Source of the DNA: a virus
IMG/VR virus record: IMGVR_UViG_3300034198_007770
Coordinates: 1-24,629 of that record
DNA: 24,629 nucleotides
Reading direction: 5' to 3' (one strand)
The position numbers and the translations under genes are program-made. Positions within the stretch are counted from its first letter, which is position 1; every line of letters begins with the position of its first letter. Shown here piece by piece: positions 8,941 through 16,797 of this stretch. The notes beneath the pieces are model-generated. The model ran no database searches and was not told where the DNA came from. It saw only the letters and a program-made list of their open reading frames with translations.

Positions 8941-9812
8941 TGGATTTCAACTTTGCTATCGAGCTTCAGACCGCGAGCGCAACCTATCTTAATATCAACT
9001 CCGTTACGGCAAGTTCGGTTGGATCGGCCCCCGTATCTGGCTACAAGGTAGAGCAGGTCAACCTAGCTCAGTCTAACGTTAACGGGTTCTTGGATTCTCT
9101 GGCCCAGCGTGACGGTCTTGACAGCGCAGAGGCATTCCTCGGCGCCCGTCAGGTGCAGCTTATCGTGTCGGTATATGGGAGTTCGCTGTCTGATTTCTGG
9201 GGCAAGGTTGACGCGCTGTCCGCCTCTCTTTCGCCATCACCAGCCGCGTTTCTTTCTGAGGATGGCTTCAGGAAGATCCGCTTCAGCGTGCCGTACTCGG
9301 GCGGGAACAGGACGCTATACCTCAAGGTGCGCCCACAGGCGTTGCCATCCTACGTTGTTGACCGACAAACAAGCGTCGGCGATAGCGTCCGTGGGTTTGC
9401 CCAAAGGTTTACACTCGCCTTCATTGCCAAAGACCCTCGAAAGATTAACGACACAGCTTCTACTGGGTCGTTCACTGTGTCTAGCTCGTCAGGGTCAGCA
9501 ACTATTACAAACAATGGTACGTACGTTGCCTACCCAACCATGACGCTTATTTCTACTGGGACCTCGACAGCAACGATTAGTTGCGCTGGATTTTTTACAG
9601 CAGTAATTTCCTGCCCCGCTGGAACTAATACAATTTTGATTAACGCAGAAGATAGAACCGTTAAAATTGGCTCGACCCTTCGGATGGACCTATTGCTTGG
9701 CGGAACTACTGCGATGCCTAGCCTACAGCCAGGGTCTAACGCCCTTACGGTAACCTCATCTAGCAGTACGCTAAGTAGCTTGACCTACTCCTTTAATGAG
9801 GCCTGGCTATGA
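8940..9812 (+). CDS. Dit-like distal tail protein
   Basis: The 290-residue product resembles siphophage distal tail (Dit) proteins. The N-terminal half has the strand pattern that ends in SYVVDRQTSVGDSVRGFAQ and FTLAFIAKDPRKI, the segment that closes the ring-forming domain. After a Ser-rich linker comes a second beta domain opening with NNGTYVAYPTMTLIST, a hallmark of the C-terminal galectin-like Dit domain. It probably forms the ring between tail end and baseplate hub. It starts at TAATG with the adaptor stop and overlaps the next gene by ATGA. A Dit without a neighbouring tube or tape-measure gene is unexpected. Confidence 0.7.
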   Translation: MDFNFAIELQTASATYLNINSVTASSVGSAPVSGYKVEQVNLAQSNVNGFLDSLAQRDGLDSAEAFLGARQVQLIVSVYGSSLSDFWGKVDALSASLSPSPAAFLSEDGFRKIRFSVPYSGGNRTLYLKVRPQALPSYVVDRQTSVGDSVRGFAQRFTLAFIAKDPRKINDTASTGSFTVSSSSGSATITNNGTYVAYPTMTLISTGTSTATISCAGFFTAVISCPAGTNTILINAEDRTVKIGSTLRMDLLLGGTTAMPSLQPGSNALTVTSSSSTLSSLTYSFNEAWL

Positions 9813-11788
9813 GCCTGACCCAGCCTAACTTCCGCATTACCCTTTGGGAGATTGACAGCTCCACCCGATGGCGCGGTGCGCAAAAGGCAGTGGTTTATGA
9901 CGCCAAGGCAATTGGGGTAGAGGAACACGCAAACGACACGGGGTCTGCATATTGGACACTGGCAAATGACCACCCACAGATTCTAAAGTTCGAACCTTTA
10001 AAGAGTCATTATGAAATTTCACGATGGTCAATCAGTCAGAATACGTGGCGCTTTGTTGCAGCTGGTATTCTAAACGACTACAGCACTACGGAGAACGAGA
10101 CTGTATTTAGCGGTCTTGACTACAACTCTGTCCTAAACCAAATCTTTACACCCATCACAAACATGACGTTGGGATCGGTGCAATCAATTAACTCTAGAAT
10201 CGGCATTAACGGAATTACAAACGCGGTAGACATCCCGTTTAGAATTAACAGCCAAACCGATAGTACCTCGCTGAGATATATTAACACAACTGTTTTTTCT
10301 ATTTCTCCGTTTACTATTGAAGCATACCCAGGAGTTCCGAGAGTAAAATCTCTTTCTGGGGGAACTGCCTCATCTGGGGTCTGGCCAGATGGAACGGGAA
10401 AGTATAAGGCAACTGGCGGTGGAGTTGACACTTATTTGGAATCACCAATGATCAAGCTTAAAACTCAAGTAAAATGGATTTCTGGGACAATTTCTGGATT
10501 TCAAAATAACCCAGTACTTAACCTTCGTCTTTATGCGGCGCCTCCTGGCTCCAAGGACCAGGGTGAGCCACCCCTTGGCAATAGCGGACTAATTGGAGAA
10601 TGGACTGTTGCTGGTACTGCTGGGGCAATGACCAATGGATACACATGGCCAAATGTTGAACTTTTGATGTTTACCGAAGATGTCGACAACTTGCTTGCGG
10701 CTCAAAGTATTCCTCGCGTCAAGACCGTTGACGTAGATGGAAGCACTACTGGAGCTGACGACCCAAGCCCGCTTCGGTCTGGTGTAACCTACTCATTTCA
10801 AATTTACGCTGGTGTCTATCGAAGTTCTGGAAACGGTATTTGGTATCGCAGTAAAACTGGTCAGATTTCTGGAGGCACCAACACTGCGCTAAACCTTTCA
10901 GAGGTTACCGTTGGGCAGGCAAATCAAAACGTTTCGCAGCTTATAACAAAGATTTTTACTGAGGCTACGTCTCAGGATTCACAAAGTCGGCTTAAGTATG
11001 CGAGCCTAAGCATTACTGGAAACACGTACACAACACATACAACTTTTAGCGCAGGAAAACCAAGTCTTGAGTACATTGCCGATATCTGCGATCTAGAGAT
11101 GGGCGCACGAAAAGACGGCACTAAGACCTTGTTCGGCATTGAGAAGTCTCTAGACGGCAGCACCTACCAGGGTAATTTTAAGCTGTCTTTGCAAGTTTCA
11201 AGTTCGGCAGTAAGCGGTATTGCTTTGACTTACCCAGAAAATATTAAGTCGTATACATTTAACCCTGGGTTTAGTAGGGTTGCAAACTCCATTACTGTCC
11301 TTCCGTCTGATAAGTTTCTTAGCGGGAGCAGCGGGCAGAATGCTGGGGGTTCTCTCATTATTGGAGGGACAGCAAGCGATTCGGCCTCGATTAACACCTA
11401 TGGAAAGATTCCGCTCTACGTAAGTAAAGCTGGATTCGTAAATGCTCAGGCCGCGCAAAATGAAGCGGATCGGCTTCTCAATAACAAGAAGGTAGAAAAT
11501 AGCAAGCAGGTTGGGATGCGCATTCTTGTAGACAGTATCGAGCTGTGGCAAGGGTGGGACGTAGGAGACTCGGTCAATGTTAAAATCAAACACGGCCTTA
11601 CAGATGTTAACGAGGCATTCGTGATCTCTGGCATTCGGTGGTTTGGAGAGTCGAGCGGTGTCGAGCGACTAGAGATGGACCTTGTCCAGGGCACCTACTT
11701 TGCCTCGTCTTTTTCGGCGCCTTCGACTGGCGCCAGCGGATCGTTTAATACCGTAACTGGTTCGTTTGTGCAAAGGGTTCGTTCGTGA
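9809..11788 (+). CDS. Tail-tip hub protein (Gp37/Tal-like)
   Basis: The 659-residue product follows the Dit-like gene, the normal position for the baseplate hub. Its N-terminal 130 residues fit the hub fold (ITLWEIDSSTRW, then GSAYWTLANDHPQILKF, GILNDYSTTENETVFSGLDY), similar to ReqiPepy6 Gp37-like siphophage proteins. The central 200-400 region is Gly/Ser/Thr-rich and beta-like and may be an inserted carbohydrate-binding or receptor-facing domain. The region after 440 returns to a hub-like pattern (LQGWDVGDSVNVK style strands near 590). AT-rich synonymous codons are more frequent here than in flanking genes. No peptidoglycan hydrolase motif was seen. GTGA links it to the next gene. Confidence 0.65.
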   Translation: MSLTQPNFRITLWEIDSSTRWRGAQKAVVYDAKAIGVEEHANDTGSAYWTLANDHPQILKFEPLKSHYEISRWSISQNTWRFVAAGILNDYSTTENETVFSGLDYNSVLNQIFTPITNMTLGSVQSINSRIGINGITNAVDIPFRINSQTDSTSLRYINTTVFSISPFTIEAYPGVPRVKSLSGGTASSGVWPDGTGKYKATGGGVDTYLESPMIKLKTQVKWISGTISGFQNNPVLNLRLYAAPPGSKDQGEPPLGNSGLIGEWTVAGTAGAMTNGYTWPNVELLMFTEDVDNLLAAQSIPRVKTVDVDGSTTGADDPSPLRSGVTYSFQIYAGVYRSSGNGIWYRSKTGQISGGTNTALNLSEVTVGQANQNVSQLITKIFTEATSQDSQSRLKYASLSITGNTYTTHTTFSAGKPSLEYIADICDLEMGARKDGTKTLFGIEKSLDGSTYQGNFKLSLQVSSSAVSGIALTYPENIKSYTFNPGFSRVANSITVLPSDKFLSGSSGQNAGGSLIIGGTASDSASINTYGKIPLYVSKAGFVNAQAAQNEADRLLNNKKVENSKQVGMRILVDSIELWQGWDVGDSVNVKIKHGLTDVNEAFVISGIRWFGESSGVERLEMDLVQGTYFASSFSAPSTGASGSFNTVTGSFVQRVRS

Positions 11789-12039
11789 ACCAGAGCCAGC
11801 TACACACGGTGATTACCGCGATCAACGATACCCGCCATGAGCTGGCTGAGCGGATTGAGGCCGTAGACACTAGGCTACGCTCAGTGGAATTATACCAGGC
11901 GTCCACAACTTCGGCACAAAAGACACGAGAGAAACTCGAAGATGCCCAGTCACTTACGGTACAATGGAAGGTAGGCATAGTGGTGTCCGCTTTGGGCACC
12001 CTGCTTGCATTGGCCGCTTCGATGACTGGAGGGAACTAG
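11785..12039 (+). CDS. Small coiled-coil membrane protein, XhlA/holin-like
   Basis: 84 residues: a charged N-terminal helix with heptad-like spacing (about 5-50, NDTRHELAERIEAVDTRLRS) followed by one membrane segment near the C-terminus (about 62-80, KVGIVVSALGTLLALAASM). This layout matches XhlA/haemolysin-type lysis helpers and some virion-associated membrane proteins. GTG start overlaps the hub stop (GTGA). It is separated from the endolysin by about 4 kb, so a lysis role is only one option; anchoring a tail or assembly factor to the membrane is another. Confidence 0.6.
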   Translation: MNQSQLHTVITAINDTRHELAERIEAVDTRLRSVELYQASTTSAQKTREKLEDAQSLTVQWKVGIVVSALGTLLALAASMTGGN

Positions 12040-12224
12040 TGGGTAAGCTCAAGGACATTGACATCATGCGCGAGCAGGGACTGTCATTTGACGAGATTGC
12101 AGACCAGCTCGGCACCGTAAAGGAAGCCATTGAGAGGCTGTACGAAGGCGATGTGTCCGTTGTGGATAAATCCGAGAACGGCGTGTATAATCGCTCTGTG
12201 GAGTCGACACTCCAAGAAGAGTAA
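12039..12224 (+). CDS. Small helix-turn-helix protein
   Basis: I start at GTG 12039, which overlaps the preceding stop (TAGTG) and has GGAGGG at 12028-12033. The longer reading from 11964 would overlap the upstream gene by 76 bases. The 61-residue product has an HTH-like segment at about 6-34 (IMREQGLSFDEIADQLGTVK). The same pattern recurs at the N-terminus of the next gene (ALKEKGLSFQEIATQLDITK), also at the DNA level, so the two arose by duplication. It is acidic at the C-terminus. A DNA-binding regulator is the simplest reading, possibly acting on the dyad at 12263-12279; that target is speculative. Confidence 0.65.
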   Translation: MGKLKDIDIMREQGLSFDEIADQLGTVKEAIERLYEGDVSVVDKSENGVYNRSVESTLQEE

Positions 12225-12262
12225 TCGAAACAGAAGAGAATAAGAAATAGCACAGATTGGAA

Positions 12263-12279
12263 CAGTGTTATTAACACTG
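12263..12279 (+). promoter_or_regulatory. Operator-like dyad overlapping an extended -10
   Basis: CAGTGTTA-T-TAACACTG is a perfect 8+8 dyad with one central base. It sits in the 93-base gap (12225-12317), the only sizeable gap in this part of the operon. Inside it, TGTTATTAA (12266-12274) resembles an extended -10 element, although no good -35 is seen. A protein binding the dyad would block such a promoter. The rest of the gap holds a weak 5-bp hairpin around 12288-12300 and the GGAGGT site (12309-12314) of the exonuclease gene. Confidence 0.4.
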
Positions 12280-12317
12280 GAGCCCACGGGGATTTCCCGC
12301 TTACGCACGGAGGTAAG

Positions 12318-13049
12318 ATGGCAAACGATGGAGCTATTGAGCGAATCGCAGCACTAAAAGAGAAGGGCCTCTCCTTTCAGGAGATTGCCACCCAGCTAGA
12401 CATTACCAAGGATCAGGCACAGAAGCTGCATAAGCGTTATGTAGCAACTGGCAAAGAAATGACGGCGGATGCACGTGTGATCGAGTCTACCCCGAAGGGT
12501 GACTACGCAGGATTCCGTATAGCGTTCTATGACCTAGAGACCACGTACTCCTCATGGACTACGATCTTCTGCATGAGCGTCGCGGACGAGCATGGCAACG
12601 TTAAGACCCTGTCACTAGAGACACACAAGGGCAAGACGTGGATGGACGACAGCAAGCTCGTGAAGGCTATTGCCGAAGAGCTCGCCCAGTACGACATCCT
12701 TGTTGGCTGGAACTCGAAGATGTTCGACCTTCCAATCATCAACGCACGCCTCCTCGAAACTGGCCAGCGCCCTATCGGCACACAGATGCACATCGACCTG
12801 ATGTGGTATGCAACTGGTCGGCATATGCGAGCGGGTCGCCGCAGCCTGGAGAACATCTCCAAGTATTTCCGCACGAACAATAGCAAGACTCCGCTCGATG
12901 TCCGACTGTGGCAGGAAGCTGAGCGACGACACACCAAGGAGGGCAAGCAGGCTTTCCGCACAATCGTAGAACATTGCGAAGCTGACGTACTTGTCTTGCG
13001 TGACGTGTTCGCCAAGATGAAGCCACTGATCAGCAGCATTCACCGATAA
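12318..13049 (+). CDS. HTH-fused DEDD 3'-5' exonuclease (RNase H-like)
   Basis: 243 residues with two parts. Residues 5-45 repeat the HTH pattern of the preceding gene. Residues 65-240 form a DnaQ/YprB-type RNase H-like exonuclease: Exo I D72 and E74 (FYDLETT), Exo II in VGWNSKMFDLPIINAR with N132 and D137, D160 in a MHIDLMWYA strand, and Exo III around H219-C-E-A-D223. Two-metal exonucleases of this class trim 3' ends of DNA or RNA. The usual Tyr four residues before the last Asp is His here, so it is neither a clean DEDDy nor a clean DEDDh form. No polymerase domain follows. A GGAGGT site precedes the ATG. It likely acts in replication or recombination, with the HTH guiding it to DNA. Confidence 0.8.
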   Translation: MANDGAIERIAALKEKGLSFQEIATQLDITKDQAQKLHKRYVATGKEMTADARVIESTPKGDYAGFRIAFYDLETTYSSWTTIFCMSVADEHGNVKTLSLETHKGKTWMDDSKLVKAIAEELAQYDILVGWNSKMFDLPIINARLLETGQRPIGTQMHIDLMWYATGRHMRAGRRSLENISKYFRTNNSKTPLDVRLWQEAERRHTKEGKQAFRTIVEHCEADVLVLRDVFAKMKPLISSIHR

Positions 13050-13052
13050 ACC

Positions 13053-13946
13053 ATGGGGAAGATCGCGCTCTTCGGGTCTGGGCAGGTTGCCCAGCACATA
13101 GCTGCCGAGCTAACTGAACGCGAGATCGATTTTGACATCGTCGGTCGGGCTGATGCACCAACGGTGGAGCAGTTCCGTCCGACGGATGTCAAGATTCCAG
13201 TCGATGCAATGAAGGTACACGACATTGTATCAACCATGGAGCCCTACGAAAAGATTATCTACACATCGGCATACAGGGACATAAAGGCGTGCGAAGCGGA
13301 CTTCCCGCTGGCGCTGCACATCAACTCGACGATTCCAAATGCACTGTCTTTGCACAAGCCGCTGATGTACATCTCAACGGATTACGTCTTCGGCCAGCTT
13401 GACGAGAAGCACGAGCGAGAGGTAAAGGGAAAGATCTCGGAGGACGAGATCCCGACATCTTTGGCATTCTCTGGTGGGCCAAAGTCTGCCTACGGCAGGT
13501 CGAAGCTCAACGGAGAGGTGATGACCTTGCGTAACAACGGCATCGTTGTCCGCATCTCGTCACCGTTCGGCAAGTGGAAGAGCCCACTTCGTCACTCATT
13601 TGTAGACATGATCTCTGGTGCGCAAAATGCGCTGAACCTACCAGAGGATCAGATCATTACGCCAACGTATCTGCCCGAGGGGGCAAAGCGTATCGTCGAT
13701 GTGGCGGAAAACCTGGGCGGCTCGGCATGGGGAACCTATCACGTGGTGAGCCACGGGGAGGTTTCGTACTACGAGCTAGGGCGACACATTCGACGCATCA
13801 TCAAGTCAAAGGCAAAGACGCTGCCGCGCAAGTCCACCGAAGAGGGGGACGAGTTGCGACCAACGTACTCTGCTCTGGCAAACAATCGCGTAGAGCAAAT
13901 GCCATTCTGGGCTGACTCAGTGGCGAAACATTACGGCAGGGGGTAA
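13053..13946 (+). CDS. RmlD-like dTDP-4-dehydrorhamnose reductase (SDR)
   Basis: The 297-residue product has the RmlD layout: nucleotide-binding GSGQVAQ at 8-14, YISTDYVFG (106-114), and catalytic Y147-x3-K151 in SAYGRSKLNGE. RmlD reduces dTDP-4-keto-L-rhamnose to dTDP-L-rhamnose with NAD(P)H in the cytoplasm. The substrate here could be another 4-keto sugar. The start ATG at 13053 lies 3 bases after the exonuclease stop and has no clear Shine-Dalgarno, suggesting coupling. With the following epimerase and the distant RmlC-like gene it covers the later steps of a deoxysugar pathway. RmlA and RmlB are not in the window and would come from the host or from elsewhere in the genome. Confidence 0.8.
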   Translation: MGKIALFGSGQVAQHIAAELTEREIDFDIVGRADAPTVEQFRPTDVKIPVDAMKVHDIVSTMEPYEKIIYTSAYRDIKACEADFPLALHINSTIPNALSLHKPLMYISTDYVFGQLDEKHEREVKGKISEDEIPTSLAFSGGPKSAYGRSKLNGEVMTLRNNGIVVRISSPFGKWKSPLRHSFVDMISGAQNALNLPEDQIITPTYLPEGAKRIVDVAENLGGSAWGTYHVVSHGEVSYYELGRHIRRIIKSKAKTLPRKSTEEGDELRPTYSALANNRVEQMPFWADSVAKHYGRG

Positions 13947-13947
13947 T

Positions 13948-14922
13948 ATGGGTAGCACGGTAATCATCACGGGGAATCGCGGATACCTTGGGACCGTCCT
14001 TACGCGACGGCTCCGCAAGGATGGCTATGTTGTGGTAGGGCTAGATGCTGGGATCTATGACGGGGTCTTTGATCTCCCGTACGATTGCCATCCGCACGTG
14101 CAGTTGTGGGGCTCGTCGCTTGCAGAGTTGCCAGCGGCGTTCTATCACCCGACTGCCGTCGTCCACCTTGCCGCACTAAGCAATGACGTTCTTGGGGAGA
14201 TTGCAGTAGAGCACACGTTTGCAACCAACATTAAGTTGGTGGCAGATGTGGCGTCGCTGTTTATCGACCACCCGCCGACCATGAGGCCAACCCGACAGAT
14301 CCTGGCGTCGTCATGCTCGGTCTACGGGGCACCTGGGCATATGGTGGATGAGGCATCGCCAGTGGCGCCGCTCACCGCTTATGCCGCCTCTAAGGTAATG
14401 GCGGAAGAGCTGCTTGGGCACATTGCTCCGTCATCGGTATCACTTCGATTTGGTACGCTGTGGGGCGCAAGCCCGAATATGCGGCCAGACCTAGCGATCA
14501 ACGCCTTTGCCTATCAGGCAAGAAGCGGAAGCGTTGCCCCAATATCAGATGCCAAGCGACCGTTCCTCCATGTGGAGGACGCGGCCGACGCAATCGCAGT
14601 CGCAATCAAGAGCGACATCACTGGGATCGTCAATGTCCCAGGAGAGAACATGACGGTGAACGAAGCTGCCAAGATGGTAGCAGAGGTAGCCGAGGTAGAT
14701 TTCAAGCCATACGTGGGGGAAACAGAGGGCGACCTTCGATCCTATTGGGTCAAGTCGCTCAACCCGATTCCTCTACAGCTGAGTAATCGGGATCAACGCA
14801 TCGAGGAGCTACTCGATTGCGTGGATCAGCAGCCGAATGCTCTTCCACGGGTCGAGGCCTACAAGCTCTGGCTGAACCCAAAGAAGGAGCAATACTATGA
14901 AGACGGGTCAACCGACATATAA
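13948..14922 (+). CDS. NAD-dependent nucleotide-sugar epimerase/dehydratase
   Basis: An extended SDR enzyme of 324 residues. Motifs: glycine-rich GNRGYLG (9-15), D33 after the second strand (NAD preference), [10 protein letters not shown] (71-80), SSCSVYG (121-127), and Y145-x3-K149 ([12 protein letters not shown]). LRFGTLWG (167-174) and an [11 protein letters not shown] segment are typical of sugar epimerases. It acts on a nucleotide sugar as a 4-epimerase or 4,6-dehydratase-related enzyme; the exact substrate cannot be read from sequence. The dehydratase-specific Asp-Glu pair after the Ser-Thr motif is not seen, so epimerase or reductase is more likely than RmlB. It begins one base after the RmlD-like stop, and its own 3' end overlaps the next gene by 26 bases. 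Confidence 0.8.
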   Translation: MGSTVIITGNRGYLGTVLTRRLRKDGYVVVGLDAGIYDGVFDLPYDCHPHVQLWGSSLAELPAAFYHPTAVVHLAALSNDVLGEIAVEHTFATNIKLVADVASLFIDHPPTMRPTRQILASSCSVYGAPGHMVDEASPVAPLTAYAASKVMAEELLGHIAPSSVSLRFGTLWGASPNMRPDLAINAFAYQARSGSVAPISDAKRPFLHVEDAADAIAVAIKSDITGIVNVPGENMTVNEAAKMVAEVAEVDFKPYVGETEGDLRSYWVKSLNPIPLQLSNRDQRIEELLDCVDQQPNALPRVEAYKLWLNPKKEQYYEDGSTDI

Positions 14923-15922
14923 GATTATCCTGCCGCTCATTGCGGCGCTTCTTCTGACTAGCGTGTTGCCCGCAGTGGCAACACAAACGATTAAGGTAGA
15001 CCGAACGATGGACTTCTTTGTGTCCGTCGAAGAGTCTGCCTTTTTTGTTGCAGAAACGGACCTGTGCGAAAACACAGAAGACTTCTGGTGCCCACGCCCG
15101 CCGTTTATGGACTCCGTGTTGTGGCTGTACGACGCACAGGGAACCCTACTTGCGGTCAATGACGACGACCCAAGAAAGAACGGGCTCTCCTACAATTCCT
15201 ACCTTGGTATCCAGCTAGAGCCTGGCGTTTATCGCCTGCGCGCAGGAAGATTCTTTTGCATCCAGGGCCAGGGTTGCTTACACCCCGACCTTCCGTTTGA
15301 TGAGGGCGGAGCGTACGAGCTATTCTCTAGCCTACCATTGCTGCTAGACCCGACACCCCCAGAGGCATCTATTCCTCCTGTGCCATCTGAGTTGCCAACC
15401 CCAGAGCCCACCCCTGAGCCTACCCCAGAGCCAACGCCTGAGCCGACCCCTGAGCCGACCCCTGAGCCTACCCCAACACCGACAGAGTCGCCATCTCCGA
15501 GCCCCGTAGAGCCGTCTCCCAGCCCCGTAGAGCCGTCGCCGACCCCAACCCCTACACCGACGCCAACTCCACGACCGACGCCTCCTACGCCCGCTCCGTC
15601 GCCGACCGAGCCGCCACCGTCGCCGACCGAGCCGCCGCCCTCCCCAACGGAGGAACCACCATTGCCAACCGAGCCACCGCCATCGCCGACGGAGCCCCCT
15701 CCGCCAGTGTTTGAGGCAGTGGGAGAAGCAGTCGCTGCGGTGGAGCAAGCGATTAGTGACGCGGTTGGGAAGATTGTAAACCTGGGAAAGGATCTAAGCC
15801 CAGAAGAGAAGAAGCAAGCTGCGCCCGTAGCGGTCGCCGTGATCATTAGCCAAGTGGCTAGCGCGGCCGTAGCAGCAGCTAGTAGTGCAGCGGCAGCAAG
15901 TGCCGCAAGGAAGGGTAAGTAA
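14897..15922 (+). CDS. Exported PPC-like protein with proline-rich stalk and membrane anchor
   Basis: 341 residues in four parts. (1) Signal peptide or signal anchor, 1-29 ([20 protein letters not shown]...). (2) A beta domain, about 30-145, with the bacterial pre-peptidase C-terminal (PPC)-like pattern [19 protein letters not shown] then [14 protein letters not shown]57, C65, C121 and C127 could make two disulfides. (3) A Pro-rich stalk, 151-270, beginning with PTPEP repeats. (4) An Ala-rich hydrophobic C-terminal segment, about 306-337, ending in Arg-Lys-Gly-Lys. This is the build of a cell-surface protein spanning a wall. AAGGAG at 14884-14889 supports ATG 14897. It sits just upstream of the lysis genes. 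Possible roles are superinfection exclusion, adhesion or envelope modification; all are inferences. Confidence 0.75.
   Translation: MKTGQPTYKIILPLIAALLLTSVLPAVATQTIKVDRTMDFFVSVEESAFFVAETDLCENTEDFWCPRPPFMDSVLWLYDAQGTLLAVNDDDPRKNGLSYNSYLGIQLEPGVYRLRAGRFFCIQGQGCLHPDLPFDEGGAYELFSSLPLLLDPTPPEASIPPVPSELPTPEPTPEPTPEPTPEPTPEPTPEPTPTPTESPSPSPVEPSPSPVEPSPTPTPTPTPTPRPTPPTPAPSPTEPPPSPTEPPPSPTEEPPLPTEPPPSPTEPPPPVFEAVGEAVAAVEQAISDAVGKIVNLGKDLSPEEKKQAAPVAVAVIISQVASAAVAAASSAAAASAARKGK
15392..15466 (+). repeat. PTPE tandem repeat coding for the stalk
   Basis: A degenerate 12-base unit of the form CC(T/A)GAGCC(T/G/A)AC(C), repeated about six times, encodes (Pro-Thr-Pro-Glu)n. It is followed by shorter SPSPVEP and SPTEPPP repeats to about 15706. 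The units differ at synonymous positions, which limits slippage but still makes copy-number change likely between relatives. Confidence 0.8.
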
Positions 15923-16098
15923 TGGTTAAGAAGATTATTCTTGACCTTGTAGGTGGAGCGTGGACGATTCTCGGACTCTTGTTCGCAGTCGTCGTTCTGC
16001 CTGAAGGCGATACGCAATCAACAATGGCTACGCTATTCGGCGGGCTAACACTTGTCTGGCTCTTGACTGGGCCACTACGTTGGAGGGACGGAGAATGA
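15922..16098 (+). CDS. 58-residue two-helix membrane protein, holin candidate
   Basis: A short gene starting at TAATG with the PPC-like gene and ending in ATGA with the endolysin gene. The product begins [14 protein letters not shown] and has two hydrophobic segments (about 5-26 and 35-52) separated by an acidic turn containing PEGD. The C-terminus is LRWRDGE. Two short membrane helices directly before an endolysin, with translational coupling on both sides, fit a small holin or antiholin. I recognise no named family. The tight junctions are the best evidence that it is expressed. Confidence 0.7.
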   Translation: MVKKIILDLVGGAWTILGLLFAVVVLPEGDTQSTMATLFGGLTLVWLLTGPLRWRDGE

Positions 16099-16787
16099 AG
16101 TACCGAGTCAAGTCCCAGCTAGACCACGAAGAGAAGGGTGGCATTCTCGACGACTGTGGCCCATCGTCCGTTGCGGCGATGGTGTCATGGGTAAATAAGT
16201 ACGCGCCTGGCAAGGACTTCTCGGCGGCAGACGGCATCGCTGCGAAGACTAAAGCTACGGGAAAGATCGACAAGCAGGGCGTGAGCGACAATGGCTCAAC
16301 CCTGGGCGATCTTATCCTCACGGCGAAGCAGCTCGGCGCCAATGCCCGATGGGCAAAGGACTGGAACGACGTCATTAACAGTGCCAAGGCTGGTGCTGCA
16401 ATCGGCGTCTGGGTCGAGCAGCCATTCGGCTACCCCAAGGATCTTGAGGTATCTGCGTGGCACGAGAAGTGGAAGCGATGGTGGTGGGTCAAGCAGAAGC
16501 AACCTAAGCGCACGTACGGGCACATGACATCGGCAGTCTACGATCCAGAGGATGGCTGGCAGTGGATTTGCCCAACACGTTCGGGCAAGGGCACTGAGCA
16601 GTTCGGCGTCAAGATTGACGAGAAGATCCTGCTTACCCTTTGCGACTCGAAGCGTCTGTCGAAGAAGCACGTTGCCCCAGCGTTCAAGCATACCATTATT
16701 GTAGAGGCAAAGAAGACGGCACCTGCGCCTGTACCAGTAGCACCAGTAGTCTGCCCAGCGTGTGGCGGTACTGGCATCAAGAAGTAG
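16095..16787 (+). CDS. Endolysin, C39-like cysteine peptidase
   Basis: 230 residues; I use ATG 16095, which overlaps the preceding stop as ATGA and has GGAGGG upstream, rather than a TTG at 16080. The fold signature is that of C39-like peptidases in phage lysins: catalytic Cys in DDCGPSSVAAMVSW (C21), a His in YGHMTSAVYD (H143) and an Asp or Asn just after. Such enzymes cut peptide bonds in the peptidoglycan stem or bridge. No signal peptide or SAR segment is visible, so a holin is needed, and candidates lie on both sides. The C-terminus is odd: a Pro/Ala/Val linker and CPACGGTG (C220, C223), half of a DnaJ-type zinc motif, instead of a normal wall-binding domain. Confidence 0.75.
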   Translation: MKYRVKSQLDHEEKGGILDDCGPSSVAAMVSWVNKYAPGKDFSAADGIAAKTKATGKIDKQGVSDNGSTLGDLILTAKQLGANARWAKDWNDVINSAKAGAAIGVWVEQPFGYPKDLEVSAWHEKWKRWWWVKQKQPKRTYGHMTSAVYDPEDGWQWICPTRSGKGTEQFGVKIDEKILLTLCDSKRLSKKHVAPAFKHTIIVEAKKTAPAPVPVAPVVCPACGGTGIKK

Positions 16788-16797
16788 GGAGAACACA

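Noticed and set aside
11964-12038. Longer start for the small HTH protein
   Set aside because: It would overlap the membrane protein gene by 76 bases; GTG 12039 has a GGAGGG site and the TAGTG junction seen elsewhere in the window.
15392-15706. CRISPR-like or satellite repeat
   Set aside because: The repeats are short, in frame and encode PTPE and SPTEPP units; there are no spacers.
15229-16017. Long minus-strand frame (262 residues) rich in Gly, Val and Ser
   Set aside because: It is the reverse shadow of the proline-rich repeat (Pro codons read as Gly/Arg/Trp on the other strand). It has no ribosome site and crosses three well-supported plus-strand genes.
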